Numbered from the stretch's first letter, positions 35,905-43,928 are shown. The stretch is DNA of 64,000 bases from Microbacterium proteolyticum (GCF_029639405.1 NZ_CP121274.1:2852001-2916000); one strand, 5' to 3'. Made by a program: numbers and translations. Notes: a model not told the origin generated them from the sequence alone.

Positions 35905-36318
35905 TCACTCTCCCCGCGAGATGCGGAGGATGACGCGGTCGCCGGCGCGGCGCTGCAGCCGGCGCACGAACGCTTCGAACCCGATGATGGCGCGGAACTG
36001 CCACCCGTACTTGCGTCGCAGCGCCGCGTCGGCCCGGCGGTCGTCGACGCTCGGACCGGCGATGCGTCCGCGGGCCTCGACGACGACGGCATCCGGTTCC
36101 ACGGCTCCCATGCGGGAACAGGGACGCAGCGTGACGCGGTCGTCGTTGCGGAGGCGCTTGACCTTCCCGGTCTTGCGTTCGGTCGTGACGACCAGCTCGT
36201 CGCCGTCCCGCGCGATCCACACGGGCGTCGCAACTGCGGTGCCGTCGCGCTTGAAAGTGGCGAGGGAGACGAACGGAGACGACGCGATCTCACGCCAGAG
36301 GGTGTCGGGGACGGTCAT
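35905..36318 (-). CDS. PPOX-class flavin/F420-dependent oxidoreductase
   Basis: A 137-aa split-barrel protein of the pyridoxamine 5'-phosphate oxidase-like class. SSPFVSLATFKRDGTAVATPVWIARDGDELVV is the N-terminal signature, followed by KTGKVKRLRNDDRVTLRPCSRMGAV and a C-terminal KYGWQFRAIIGFEAF. Similar actinobacterial proteins use F420 or flavin; the cofactor cannot be fixed from sequence. TAGCGT (36326-36331, reverse strand) is 7 bases before the ATG, predicting a leaderless transcript. Confidence 0.78.
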   Translation of the reverse strand: MTVPDTLWREIASSPFVSLATFKRDGTAVATPVWIARDGDELVVTTERKTGKVKRLRNDDRVTLRPCSRMGAVEPDAVVVEARGRIAGPSVDDRRADAALRRKYGWQFRAIIGFEAFVRRLQRRAGDRVILRISRGE

Positions 36319-36481
36319 GCGTTTCACGCTAGTGCGAGCGAATTGCTCGGCTCCCGGGCTTGCGCTCCGCGAATCACCGCTGCGCTCATATGAAACGTTG
36401 AGCATTGTTCACACGAATGGAACACATCGTGCATGAGCCCTCTTCGCCGGGCGTGGGATTCTTCGAGGTAAGGAGGTCCGC

Positions 36482-36841
36482 ATGTCTCGCCACCACATCG
36501 CGACCCACGCCTACGATTTCCGCCGAGGTTGGGTGCGCATCCCCCCGACCTCGCTGACCGCGGAGCACGCGGTGTCGTTGCGGGATCAGGGGTTCACCAT
36601 CGTCCGCTCGCGTCGGGGCTGGTTCAGCTCGCGCGAGCTTCCCCTCAGCTGGTACCTGCGGCGCGTGGACGGCGGTGTGTCCGACCTGACCCGCATCCCC
36701 GTGTCGCCCGCCGAGCAGGCGGCCGCGCTGTGCGAACGTCTCGACGACACCCCGGATGCCGAACCGGCAGCCGACGAGGCTGATCCGGTGCGCCCGTCGA
36801 CACGCCGCGTGCGGCAGCGCGCGGGCGATGAGGAGCAGTAG
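36482..36841 (+). CDS. Hypothetical protein, 119 aa
   Basis: The start is well supported by AAGGAGG 6 bases before the ATG. The protein opens with SRHHIATHAYDFRRGWVRIPPTSLTAEHAVSLRDQ, is basic in its first two thirds and ends in an acidic/charged tail. No signal peptide, membrane segment or known domain is visible. It stands alone between the divergent PPOX gene and the tRNA cluster. Confidence 0.6.
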   Translation: MSRHHIATHAYDFRRGWVRIPPTSLTAEHAVSLRDQGFTIVRSRRGWFSSRELPLSWYLRRVDGGVSDLTRIPVSPAEQAAALCERLDDTPDAEPAADEADPVRPSTRRVRQRAGDEEQ

Positions 36842-36928
36842 CGGGGCGTCCGGGTCGCCGGCGGGTGGCAGTCGCGCCTCTGCTCATCGGCGGCGCCTCG
36901 ACCGGCCGGTGCGCGGGCGGAAAAGCGA

Positions 36929-36952
36929 AAACCCCCGGCGAGCCGGGGGTTT
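36929..36952 (-). terminator. Terminator of the Gly-Cys-Val tRNA operon
   Basis: AAACCCCCGGC pairs with GCCGGGGGTTT, leaving a 2-base loop. On the reverse strand it is followed by a T-rich TTCGCTTTT, giving a good intrinsic terminator just past the tRNA-Val gene. Confidence 0.85.
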
Positions 36953-36956
36953 CAGG

Positions 36957-37031
36957 TGGTGCGCGATACTGGGATCGAACCAGTGACCTCTTCCGTGTCA
37001 GGGAAGCGCGCTACCGCTGCGCCAATCGCGC
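36957..37031 (-). tRNA. tRNA-Val (anticodon GAC)
   Basis: The acceptor stem GCGCGAT pairs with ATCGCGC. The anticodon stem CTTCC/GGAAG holds loop CTGACAC, and the T arm is ACTGG-TTCGATC-CCAGT. The 3' CCA appears to be encoded (36957-36959). It is the last gene of the reverse-strand tRNA run. Confidence 0.96.
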
Positions 37032-37057
37032 CTGTGAAGGCTGTTCAGTTGTAGGCG

Positions 37058-37128
37058 AGGTGGCGACGGGATTCGAACCCGTGTAAACGGCTTTGCAGGC
37101 CGGTGCCTAGCCGCTCGGCCACGCCACC
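37058..37128 (-). tRNA. tRNA-Cys (anticodon GCA)
   Basis: The acceptor GGTGGCG pairs with CGCCACC, followed by discriminator U. The anticodon loop is CTGCAAA in a CGGC/GCCG stem, and the T arm contains GGTTCGAATCC. CCA is not encoded. Confidence 0.96.
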
Positions 37129-37192
37129 GTGTGTGGTTCGACCCACGTGTCGTGATCTCCCGTCGGAAACCTGACGGCGATCTTCACACTCG

Positions 37193-37265
37193 AGCGGATG
37201 ACGAGACTCGAACTCGCGACCCCAACCTTGGCAAGGTTGTGCGCTACCAACTGCGCTACATCCGC
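37193..37265 (-). tRNA. tRNA-Gly (anticodon GCC)
   Basis: The acceptor GCGGATG pairs with CATCCGC. The anticodon loop TTGCCAA sits in a CAACC/GGTTG stem, and the T arm contains AGTTCGAGTCT. It is the first gene of the reverse run Gly-Cys-Val. Confidence 0.96.
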
Positions 37266-37301
37266 ATTTCGTTCCCGGGGCTTGCCCCGAGCACTCGTAA
37301 G

Positions 37302-37329
37302 ACATTACCCGATTGCGAGGCGTGCGCAA
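37302..37329 (-). promoter_or_regulatory. Promoter of the tRNA Gly-Cys-Val operon
   Basis: On the reverse strand TTGCGC (37324-37329) and TAATGT (37302-37307) are separated by 16 bases. They lie 37 bases ahead of the tRNA-Gly 5' end. A short CGGGGC/GCCCCG hairpin (37277-37290) lies in the precursor leader. Confidence 0.6.
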
Positions 37330-37387
37330 AACCGGACGCGGCCCGCGCGTGTCCGCCGCCACGGTCGGGAGAGGCTCCTCGAATCGG

Positions 37388-37393
37388 GTAAGG
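37388..37393 (+). promoter_or_regulatory. -10 element of tRNA-Val(CAC)
   Basis: TAAGGT fits the TANNNT pattern and lies 23 bases before the mature 5' end of the forward tRNA. No strong -35 is evident. Confidence 0.45.
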
Positions 37394-37416
37394 TAGTCGA
37401 GTCCCGTTCGGGACAT

Positions 37417-37489
37417 TGGGCGATTGGCGCAGTTGGTAGCGCGCTTCCTTCACACGGAAGAGGTCGTCGGTTCGAGTCCGGCATCGCCC
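37417..37489 (+). tRNA. tRNA-Val (anticodon CAC)
   Basis: The acceptor GGGCGAT pairs with ATCGCCC plus discriminator A. The anticodon stem CTTCC/GGAAG holds loop TTCACAC, and the T arm contains GGTTCGAGTCC. CCA is not encoded. It is divergent from the three reverse tRNAs. Confidence 0.96.
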
Positions 37490-37496
37490 ACAGCAC

Positions 37497-37520
37497 AGCC
37501 CCCGGTTCGCCGGGGGCTTC
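37497..37520 (+). terminator. Terminator after tRNA-Val(CAC)
   Basis: CCCCCGG-TTCG-CCGGGGG forms a tetraloop hairpin right behind the tRNA, followed by CTTCGTCGTTT. Confidence 0.75.
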
Positions 37521-37574
37521 GTCGTTTCCCGGCGGCGCCTGGGCTGACGGCATCCCTTCCCCTAGGCTCTGCCC

Positions 37575-37931
37575 ATGGAGCAGACCGCCACCCGTCCCCT
37601 GCCCGGCACTCGACTGCGCGGGTACTCCTCGGCGGTCGTCCTCGTCGTCGGCGTCCTCCTCGTGCCGATGGTGATCACCGTCGCCTCCAACAGCTGGACC
37701 CCGCCGGACGCACACGATTACGTGCGCATGGCGTTCGCGCAGGTGGCGGGAGCGGTGGTCGCCATGACGACCGCGGTGGGTCTCGTCATCCACCGGATCG
37801 CCCGTCGCAGTCCGCTCCGTGACACCGTCTGGTTCGGTGTGATCGCGGCGGTGATCGTCGCATGGCAGGTCTCGAACCTCTCATTCGCGGCGGACATGCT
37901 GCTCCAGCGACTAGTTCCCGCGGGCGTCTGA
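37575..37931 (+). CDS. Small membrane protein, unknown function
   Basis: 118 aa with three hydrophobic segments: SSAVVLVVGVLLVPMVITVA, MAFAQVAGAVVAMTTAVGLVI and TVWFGVIAAVIVAWQVSNLSF. The N-terminal dozen residues are polar. TAGGCT (37563-37568) is exactly 6 bases before the ATG and there is no ribosome-binding site, so a leaderless start is likely. I do not recognise a family. Confidence 0.7.
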   Translation: MEQTATRPLPGTRLRGYSSAVVLVVGVLLVPMVITVASNSWTPPDAHDYVRMAFAQVAGAVVAMTTAVGLVIHRIARRSPLRDTVWFGVIAAVIVAWQVSNLSFAADMLLQRLVPAGV

Positions 37932-37962
37932 CACAGCGACGGATCATCGAGACTGCATCTCG

Positions 37963-37999
37963 CTGACAACTCCGCTGCAGCGTGCAGTGGAGATGTCAG
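37963..37999. terminator. Hairpin between convergent genes
   Basis: Arms of 17 bases (CTGACAACTCCGCTGCA and TGCAGTGGAGATGTCAG) match at 15 positions around a 3-base loop. Located between the 3' ends of two convergent genes, it probably ends transcription from one or both sides. No T-run follows. Confidence 0.6.
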
Positions 38000-38063
38000 G
38001 CGGATGCATTCTCGCGAAATGCGCCCCGCGTCACGCGACCCGCACCACCCGTGAGCCCCAGGC

Positions 38064-38621
38064 TCAGCCCAGGCGCCACCCGTAGCGGCCTTGGAGAGCG
38101 GATGCCACGGCCTCGAAGCGGCGTCGGTCCAGGGCTGCGGCCTCCCGGCGCATGCCGGCGTCGTGCACGAGGTAGAGCTGCTCGATGTCGACCCACGAGG
38201 GGCGGCGCTGCGGGTCCCACTCCCCCGTGCCGAGCGCCAGGTAATCGGTGTCGCCCGCGTGCGGCTTGCTGGTGAGGCGCACGGCGTAGGAGCGGGTGGC
38301 ATCCGCTCGCCCGATGACGAGCACCGGTCGGTCCTTGCCGCGTCCGTCGCGTTCCTCGTACGGCACCCAGGTCCACACGATCTCGCCGCCGTCGGGCGCG
38401 CCGTCGCGTTGCGGGGCGTAGGAGAGCGTCAGGCGTCGCGGAGGGGCGACCTCGACCGTCGCGGTCTCACCGGAGCCCTGACCGGGCCGTAGGGGCGCGG
38501 ACGGGCTCGTCGCGGCAGCGCCGGACCCCTGCCCGGGCCGGAGCGTCGCGGAGGGCTGCGGCGACGTGGACGGCCGGAAGGCCCGCAGGAAGGCGGAGAC
38601 GAGGCGTGCGGCGGTTCCCAT
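38064..38621 (-). CDS. PemK/MazF-like toxin-fold protein with long N-terminal linker
   Basis: 185 aa. Residues from about 65 on resemble the PemK/MazF family: GEIVWTWVPYEERDGRGKDRPVLVIGR, RLTSKPHAGD and PSWVDIEQLYLVHDAGM. The basic and Tyr/Trp residues of the first strand loop are retained. Residues 1-62 are a Pro/Ser/Ala-rich, probably disordered segment with LRPGQGSG twice. No antitoxin gene is adjacent. Solitary actinobacterial PemK-like proteins may not be toxins. TAGGGT (38628-38633, reverse strand) lies 6 bases before the ATG at 38621, supporting this start over the GTG at 38627. Confidence 0.75.
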   Translation of the reverse strand: MGTAARLVSAFLRAFRPSTSPQPSATLRPGQGSGAAATSPSAPLRPGQGSGETATVEVAPPRRLTLSYAPQRDGAPDGGEIVWTWVPYEERDGRGKDRPVLVIGRADATRSYAVRLTSKPHAGDTDYLALGTGEWDPQRRPSWVDIEQLYLVHDAGMRREAAALDRRRFEAVASALQGRYGWRLG

Positions 38622-38665
38622 ATCCACACCCTAGACAGTGCCCCGCCGACTCCCCGACGCACGAA

Positions 38666-38703
38666 GAACGGGGCGTCACGGACGAATCCGTGACGCCCCG
38701 TTC
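38666..38703 (-). terminator. amt terminator
   Basis: A perfect 17-bp stem starting GAACGGGGCGTCACGGA with loop CGAA follows the amt stop on the reverse strand. Confidence 0.9.
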
Positions 38704-38716
38704 CGGGGAGTGCGTA

Positions 38717-39988
38717 TCAGCGGGCGTCGGTGAGGACGTAGCCCTCTTCGCCGTGCACGATGGTGTCGATGCCGGCGATCTCGTCCTCGTTCTTCACGCG
38801 GAAGCCGATCGTCTTCTCGATCGCGAAGCCGATGATGTAGGCGAGCACGAACGAGTAGATGAGGACCGCGAAGGCCGCGATGGCCTGCACGAGCAGCTGG
38901 TTGAAGGATCCGCTCTCGACGAGGCCCGTGCCCCGGGCGAAGATGCCCAGGTACAGGGTTCCGAGGAGACCACCGACGAGGTGCACGCCGACGACGTCGA
39001 GCGAGTCGTCGAAGCCGAGCTTGAACTTCAGCTCGATCGCGAGGGCGCAGATCGCACCGGCGAGCAGGCCCAGCAGGATCGCCCAGATCGGGTCGAGAGA
39101 GGCGCACGCGGGGGTGATGGCGACCAGACCCGCGACGGCGCCGGAGGCGGCACCGACGGAGGTGGGCTTGCCGTCCTTGATCTTCTCGACGAGCAGCCAG
39201 CTGAGCAGGGCCGCGGCCGGGGCGATGATCGTGTTGACGAAGGCGAGGGCGGCGGTGCCGTCCGCGGCGAGCTCCGAACCGGCGTTGAAGCCGAACCAGC
39301 CGAACCACAGCAGGCCGGCGCCGAGGAGCACGAAGGGCGGGTTGTGGGGAGCGTGAGCGCCCTTCTGGAAGCCGACGCGCTTGCCGAGGACGAGCGCGAG
39401 GGCGAGGGCCGCGGCACCGGCGTTGATGTGGACCGCGGTACCACCGGCGAAGTCGATCGCGCCGACACCGAAGACGTCCTGCATGCCCTTGGTGATCCAG
39501 CCGCCGTACGAGAACGAGCCGTCGTCGGCGAGGCCGAAGTTGAAGACCCAGCTGGCGACGGGGAAATAGACGATGGTCGACCACAGGAAGGCGAAGACCA
39601 TCCACGAGCCGAACTTGGCGCGGTCGGCGATGGCGCCCGAGACGAGCGCGACGGTGATGATGGCGAACGTGGCCTGGAAGGCGACGAAGGCCAGGGGCGG
39701 GTAAGCCGCACCCTCGGGCGTCTCGAGGACACCGGTCAGGCCGAGCTCGTTGAAGTCGATCGCCCACGGGGCCTGGGTGACGCCCGCGTCAGTGGCGGGG
39801 AATGCGATCGCGTAGCCGTACAGCGCCCACAGGACTCCGATGAGTCCCATCGCGCCGAAGCTCATCATCATCATGCTGATGACGCTCTTGGCCTTCACGA
39901 GGCCGCCGTAGAAGAACGCCAGGCCGGGCGTCATGAGCAGCACGAGTGCCGCTGCTAGCAGGATGAATGCGGTGTTGCCTTGATCCAT
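38717..39988 (-). CDS. amt: Ammonium transporter
   Basis: 423 aa with eleven expected helices. It has DQGNTAFILLAAALVLLMTPGLAFFYGGLV, the family signature FAGGTAVHINAGAAALALA with the pore histidine, and the second pore histidine block DVVGVHLVGGLLGTLY. The cytoplasmic tail RVKNEDEIAGIDTIVHGEEGYVL is the PII (GlnK)-interacting end. No glnK or glnD follows it, unlike many actinobacteria; a terminator comes directly after. A GlnR-type box lies about 90 bases upstream. It mediates ammonium uptake under nitrogen limitation. Confidence 0.97.
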   Translation of the reverse strand: MDQGNTAFILLAAALVLLMTPGLAFFYGGLVKAKSVISMMMMSFGAMGLIGVLWALYGYAIAFPATDAGVTQAPWAIDFNELGLTGVLETPEGAAYPPLAFVAFQATFAIITVALVSGAIADRAKFGSWMVFAFLWSTIVYFPVASWVFNFGLADDGSFSYGGWITKGMQDVFGVGAIDFAGGTAVHINAGAAALALALVLGKRVGFQKGAHAPHNPPFVLLGAGLLWFGWFGFNAGSELAADGTAALAFVNTIIAPAAALLSWLLVEKIKDGKPTSVGAASGAVAGLVAITPACASLDPIWAILLGLLAGAICALAIELKFKLGFDDSLDVVGVHLVGGLLGTLYLGIFARGTGLVESGSFNQLLVQAIAAFAVLIYSFVLAYIIGFAIEKTIGFRVKNEDEIAGIDTIVHGEEGYVLTDAR

Positions 39989-40054
39989 CTCGGAGGGAAC
40001 CTCTCTGCAGGGACGCAGGTGTAGCGTCGGGTCCCCTCAGTGTTCACAGCCCCG

Positions 40055-40093
40055 GTTTCCATCGGCGTGGGAATCGTGTTTCTAACGCGTTAC
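40055..40093 (-). promoter_or_regulatory. GlnR-type box upstream of amt
   Basis: On the reverse strand GTAAC-GCGTTA-GAAAC (40078-40093) fits the Streptomyces GlnR consensus gTnAc-n6-GaAAc at every specified base. A degenerate second box follows, ending in GGAAAC about 23 bases further on. The distance of about 90 bases to the amt ATG is normal for activation. Confidence 0.65.
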
Positions 40094-40156
40094 AGCCGCG
40101 GCGGTCGTGTAAACATCACGTTTCGCGGTGCCGCGAAGCGGCGATGAAACGGCCCG

Positions 40157-41194
40157 TCAGGAATGCGTCAAGGCCACGAGACGTGACACGGCGCGAAGGT
40201 ACTTCTTGCGGTAGCCGCCCGCGAGCATCTCGTCGGCGAACACGGTGTTCAGGGGAACGCCGGTGGCGCGGATCGGGATCTGCGCGTCGTAGGCCCGGTC
40301 GACGAACGCGACCAGTCGCAGTGCCGCGGACTGATCGTGCAGCACCTTGACGTCGCGCAGCCCGATCGCGTCGATGCCGTCGATCAGGCGGATGAAGCGC
40401 GACGGGTGCACGCGGGCGAGGTGCGCGACGGCCGCCGTGAAGTCGTCGTCGGTCGCGACGCCGCGCGAGGCGGCATCCTGGATCGCGTCGGTGTAGTCGG
40501 CGTCCGTCAGCACGCGGGCCTCGCCGTCGATGGCGCGCTGACGGAAGTCGGTGCCGTCGATGCGGATCGTGCGGAAGCTGTCGGACATGGACTGGATCTC
40601 GCGCAGGAAGTCCTGCGCGGCGAAACGTCCTTCGCCCAGGGCGTTGGGGGGCGTGTTCGACGTGGCGGCGAGACGGGTTCCGGATGCCACGAGCTCGCCG
40701 AGCAGCCGAGTCATCACCATCGTGTCGCCCGGGTCGTCGAGTTCGAACTCGTCGATGCAGAGGAGGTCGGAGCCGCGGAAGAGCTCGACCGCCTTGGCGT
40801 AGCCGAGGACGCCGACCAGCGCGGTGTACTCGATGAACGAGCCGAAGTACTTCCGACGGGCGGGCATCGCGTGGTAGATCGACGCGAGCAGGTGGGTCTT
40901 GCCGACACCGAATCCGCCGTCCAGGTACACGCCGGGCTTCACCGGCGGGGTCTTCTCGGCGCGGCGGAAGAAGCCGGACTTCTTCGCCGGCGCGCCCTGG
41001 CCGGTCGCGAAGGTCTGCAGCAGCTCCTTCGCCTCCTGCTGCGAGGGATAGGCGGCATCCGCCCGATAGGACTCGAACGTCGCGCCGTCGAACTGCGGCG
41101 GCGGCACGAGCGCGCTCACCATCTCGGCGCCCGAGATGGCCGGCTCGCGATCGATGAGGTGCACGACACCGGTCGTCGCGGGCGTTGAGGTCAT
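40157..41194 (-). CDS. zapE: ZapE/AFG1-like ATPase
   Basis: A 345-aa P-loop ATPase. Walker A is [17 protein letters not shown] and Walker B is [40 protein letters not shown] is the sensor region with the Asn and Arg typical of AFG1/ZapE. E. coli ZapE acts on the Z ring under stress and mitochondrial homologues handle misassembled proteins; the actinobacterial role is unproven. ATG at 41194 gives the usual length. It is divergent from the sulfurtransferase gene. Confidence 0.9.
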   Translation of the reverse strand: MTSTPATTGVVHLIDREPAISGAEMVSALVPPPQFDGATFESYRADAAYPSQQEAKELLQTFATGQGAPAKKSGFFRRAEKTPPVKPGVYLDGGFGVGKTHLLASIYHAMPARRKYFGSFIEYTALVGVLGYAKAVELFRGSDLLCIDEFELDDPGDTMVMTRLLGELVASGTRLAATSNTPPNALGEGRFAAQDFLREIQSMSDSFRTIRIDGTDFRQRAIDGEARVLTDADYTDAIQDAASRGVATDDDFTAAVAHLARVHPSRFIRLIDGIDAIGLRDVKVLHDQSAALRLVAFVDRAYDAQIPIRATGVPLNTVFADEMLAGGYRKKYLRAVSRLVALTHS

Positions 41195-41312
41195 GGCCGT
41201 CCTGTGTCGCAGTCTTACGGGAGGGTGCCTGCTTCGACACGGCGGTCCTAGGGTCGAAGGTGCGGAGTCCACCCTACGCCGCCCGCTCCCCCACCCTGAC
41301 AGAGGAGACATC

Positions 41313-42215
41313 GTGACCGTCGAGTTCGACACCACCTCCCCGAAGTTCGCCGCGTATGCCGAGCCCGGCCGTCTCGTGACCGGCGACTGGCTGCAGGAAC
41401 GCCTGGGCCAGCCGGGCCTCGTCGTCGTCGAATCCGACGAGGACGTCCTGCTCTACGAGACGGGTCACATCCCCGGCGCGGTGAAGGTCGACTGGCACAC
41501 CGAACTCAACGACCCCGTGGTCCGCGACTACGTCGACGGCGAGGGGTTCGCCGAACTCCTGAGCCGCAAGGGCATCGCCCGCGACGACACGGTCGTCATC
41601 TACGGCGACAAGAACAACTGGTGGGCCGCCTACGCCCTGTGGGTGTTCTCGCTGTTCGGACACGCGGACGTGCGTCTGCTCGACGGTGGCCGCGACAAGT
41701 GGATCGCCGAGGGGCGCCCGATCACCACCGAGCCGACCACTCGCGAGCCGGTCGAGTACCCGATCATCGAGCGCGACGACACGCTGATCCGCGCCTACAA
41801 GGACGACGTGCTCGCCCACCTCGGCAACCCCCTCATCGACGTCCGCTCCCCCGAGGAGTACTCCGGTGAGCGCACCTCGGCCCCCGCTTACCCCGAAGAG
41901 GGTGCGCTCCGCGCCGGCCACATCCCCAGCGCGCAGAGCGTTCCGTGGGCCAAGGCCGTCGCCGAGGACGGCGGTTTCAAGTCGCGCGAAGAACTGGATG
42001 CCATCTACCGAGATGGCGCGGGCCTCGCGGACGGCGACAAGATCGTGGCGTACTGCCGCATCGGCGAGCGTTCCAGCCACACGTGGTTCGTGCTGAAGCA
42101 CCTGCTCGGCTTCGAGGACGTGCGCAACTACGACGGTTCGTGGACCGAGTGGGGCAGCGCGGTGCGCGTGCCCATCGTCGCGGGGGCCGAGCCGGGCGAG
42201 GTTCCCGCGCGCTGA
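41313..42215 (+). CDS. sseA: Thiosulfate/3-mercaptopyruvate sulfurtransferase (tandem rhodanese)
   Basis: 300 aa with two rhodanese domains. The N-terminal one is inactive: its loop reads [17 protein letters not shown] with Asp in place of the cysteine. The C-terminal one has the active cysteine C248 in the loop [22 protein letters not shown] and [14 protein letters not shown] are further rhodanese blocks. The CRxGxRS loop is typical of the CysA2/CysA3 thiosulfate sulfurtransferase group of actinobacteria. GTG at 41313 follows GAGGAG. A sufE-like gene lies 34 bases behind it. Confidence 0.92.
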   Translation: MTVEFDTTSPKFAAYAEPGRLVTGDWLQERLGQPGLVVVESDEDVLLYETGHIPGAVKVDWHTELNDPVVRDYVDGEGFAELLSRKGIARDDTVVIYGDKNNWWAAYALWVFSLFGHADVRLLDGGRDKWIAEGRPITTEPTTREPVEYPIIERDDTLIRAYKDDVLAHLGNPLIDVRSPEEYSGERTSAPAYPEEGALRAGHIPSAQSVPWAKAVAEDGGFKSREELDAIYRDGAGLADGDKIVAYCRIGERSSHTWFVLKHLLGFEDVRNYDGSWTEWGSAVRVPIVAGAEPGEVPAR

Positions 42216-42249
42216 GCCCGGGCGCGGCGGGCGTGGGAGACTGGCGGTG

Positions 42250-42690
42250 ATGTCCGAGAACACGCTCCCCGCCCGCCTCGCCGAGATCCGCGAGGAGTTC
42301 CTCGAGCTCGACGAGCCCGACCGACTGCAGCTCCTGTTGGAGTTCTCGCACGAGCTGCCCGACGTCCCGGCCGAGTACGCGGATCACCCCGAGATGTGCG
42401 AGCGGGTCGCCGAGTGCCAGTCGCCGGTGTACATCGTGGTCGATGTCGACGACGCCGGCCACGTGGCGATGCACGCGACCGCACCGGCCGAGGCGCCCAC
42501 GACCCGCGGCTTCGCGAGCATCCTGGCGCAGGGACTCACGGGCCTGTCGGCCGAGGAGGTCCTCGCGGTCCCGGACGACTTCCCGCAGAGCATCGGTCTC
42601 ACCCGGGCCGTGAGCCCGCTGCGCATCGCCGGCATGACCGGAATGCTCATGCGCGCGAAGCGTCAGGTGCGGGCCAAGAGCGGTCTCTGA
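42250..42690 (+). CDS. sufE: SufE family sulfur acceptor protein
   Basis: A 146-aa small protein with the SufE fold. ARLAEIREEFLELDEPDRLQLLLEFSHELPDVP is the N-terminal helix pair. RVAECQSPVYIVVDVDD carries the sulfur-accepting cysteine C56, where the usual residue before it is Gly (GCQS) and here it is Glu. FASILAQGLTGLSAEEVLAVPDDF and GMLMRAKRQV complete the fold. ATG at 42250 is preferred over GTG 42247 because of spacing from GGGAG. Pairing with a rhodanese suggests the two exchange persulfide. Confidence 0.92.
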   Translation: MSENTLPARLAEIREEFLELDEPDRLQLLLEFSHELPDVPAEYADHPEMCERVAECQSPVYIVVDVDDAGHVAMHATAPAEAPTTRGFASILAQGLTGLSAEEVLAVPDDFPQSIGLTRAVSPLRIAGMTGMLMRAKRQVRAKSGL

Positions 42691-42694
42691 CCAC

Positions 42695-43903
42695 TCACTC
42701 CCCGGCGGCGAGCCCCTGAGCGCGCACCCAGTCCTGGATCGCCCGGGTCCACCGCGCCTCGTCGTAGTTCCAGAGCTTCGTGTGACGCGCGACGGTGAAC
42801 GTCTCCATCGTCACGAGATCGGGCCGCGCCTCGGCGAGGGCGTGCGACGCGTCGCTCGGGACGAAACCGTCGTCGTCGCTGTGCAGGAGGAGCACGGAAT
42901 GCCGAAGCTCCCCCGCCCGGGCGACGGCGTCGAGGCTGTCGAGCGGGATCGCGGAGCCGCTGCCGGTGAGGACGGCGCCCCAGTCGGAGCCGAGGATCCG
43001 CTGGGCGAACGCCAGAACGACGCCGGGGAGGCGCAGGAGGCGGCTGTGGTATCGCAGCACCGTGCGCCAGTCGGCGACGGGCGACTCGAGGATGAGGCCG
43101 GCGATCACGTCGCGGTGGGGCGACGAGAACTCGGTCTGGAGCGCGATCGCGCCGCCCATCGACCACCCCATCAGCAGGATGCGGCGGGCTCCCTGACGGC
43201 GGGCGTATCCGATCGCGGCGTCGACGTCGCGCCACTCGGTCGCGCCGAGGGCGTAGGTGCCCGTGCGGCTGTGGGGTGCATCCCCGTCGTTGCGGTACGA
43301 CACGAGGAGGCTCGTGATGCCGAGGTCGTGGAAGACGGGGACGGCACGCAGCGCTTCGGATCTGGTCGTCCCGCGCCCGTGCACCTGGATCACCCATACA
43401 TCGGTGTCGACGGCGGCGGGGAACTCCCACGCCGCGCACGGGCCGACCGGCGTGCCGATGAGCGCGGTGCGGTACGGGATCTGCAGGTCGTCGGGCTTGT
43501 CGTAGTACCAGCCGCTGAACGCGGCCGCCGGAGCGAGATGCGCATCGACGGGGACGTGGGTCAGGAGCTTGCGGGTGACGCTCGCGCCGTCCGCCTTGAC
43601 GACGGAGCCCAGTCGCAGGTAGTCGAGGGATCCCGTCGCGAAGAGCCCGTAGCGCCCCGGGAGGGCGGTGTCGTCCGTGCGCTGGAGGGTGATGGTCTGC
43701 GCCGCCGGATCGAGCGCGAGGAGCTGGACGTCGGGGACGCGGCCCGCGGGGGTGACCACGGTGCGAGCCATCCGCAGCGATACGGCGCCGAGGGCCGCGG
43801 CGCTGAGCCCGAGCGCGGCGGTGAGAGCGGTGACGGCGACCCGCAACGGTGCGGCCGCGGGGTGCGGGGCACGGCGCCTCGCGGCGCGCCTGGGAGCGTT
43901 CAT
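42695..43903 (-). CDS. Alpha/beta hydrolase, membrane-anchored or secreted
   Basis: 402 aa. An N-terminal basic segment and hydrophobic helix (PLRVAVTALTAALGLSAAALGAVSL) act as signal anchor. The hydrolase core has VIQVHGRGTTR (oxyanion region), LLMGWSMGGAIALQ with nucleophile serine, LLHSDDDGFVPSDAS with the acid, and ARHTKLWNYDEARW with the histidine. The substrate is unknown; similarity is to general peptidase- or esterase-type hydrolases. The 3' end is 4 bases from that of sufE (convergent). The promoter is TAGAGT at 43913-43918, overlapping the divergent -10 of the next gene. Confidence 0.85.
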   Translation of the reverse strand: MNAPRRAARRRAPHPAAAPLRVAVTALTAALGLSAAALGAVSLRMARTVVTPAGRVPDVQLLALDPAAQTITLQRTDDTALPGRYGLFATGSLDYLRLGSVVKADGASVTRKLLTHVPVDAHLAPAAAFSGWYYDKPDDLQIPYRTALIGTPVGPCAAWEFPAAVDTDVWVIQVHGRGTTRSEALRAVPVFHDLGITSLLVSYRNDGDAPHSRTGTYALGATEWRDVDAAIGYARRQGARRILLMGWSMGGAIALQTEFSSPHRDVIAGLILESPVADWRTVLRYHSRLLRLPGVVLAFAQRILGSDWGAVLTGSGSAIPLDSLDAVARAGELRHSVLLLHSDDDGFVPSDASHALAEARPDLVTMETFTVARHTKLWNYDEARWTRAIQDWVRAQGLAAGE

Positions 43904-43912
43904 CGAGGCCTC

Positions 43913-43922
43913 ACTCTAGTCT
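43913..43922. promoter_or_regulatory. Overlapping divergent -10 elements
   Basis: ACTCTAGTCT contains TAGTCT on the forward strand (43917-43922, 6 bases before GTG 43929) and TAGAGT on the reverse strand (43913-43918, 9 bases before ATG 43903). The two share the central TA. Confidence 0.6.
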
Positions 43923-43928
43923 GTGGCC

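Noticed and set aside
40072..40093. AmtR box upstream of amt
   Set aside because: The Corynebacterium AmtR pattern needs CTAT-N6-ATAG halves; the site has TTTCTA on one side only, whereas the GlnR pattern matches fully.
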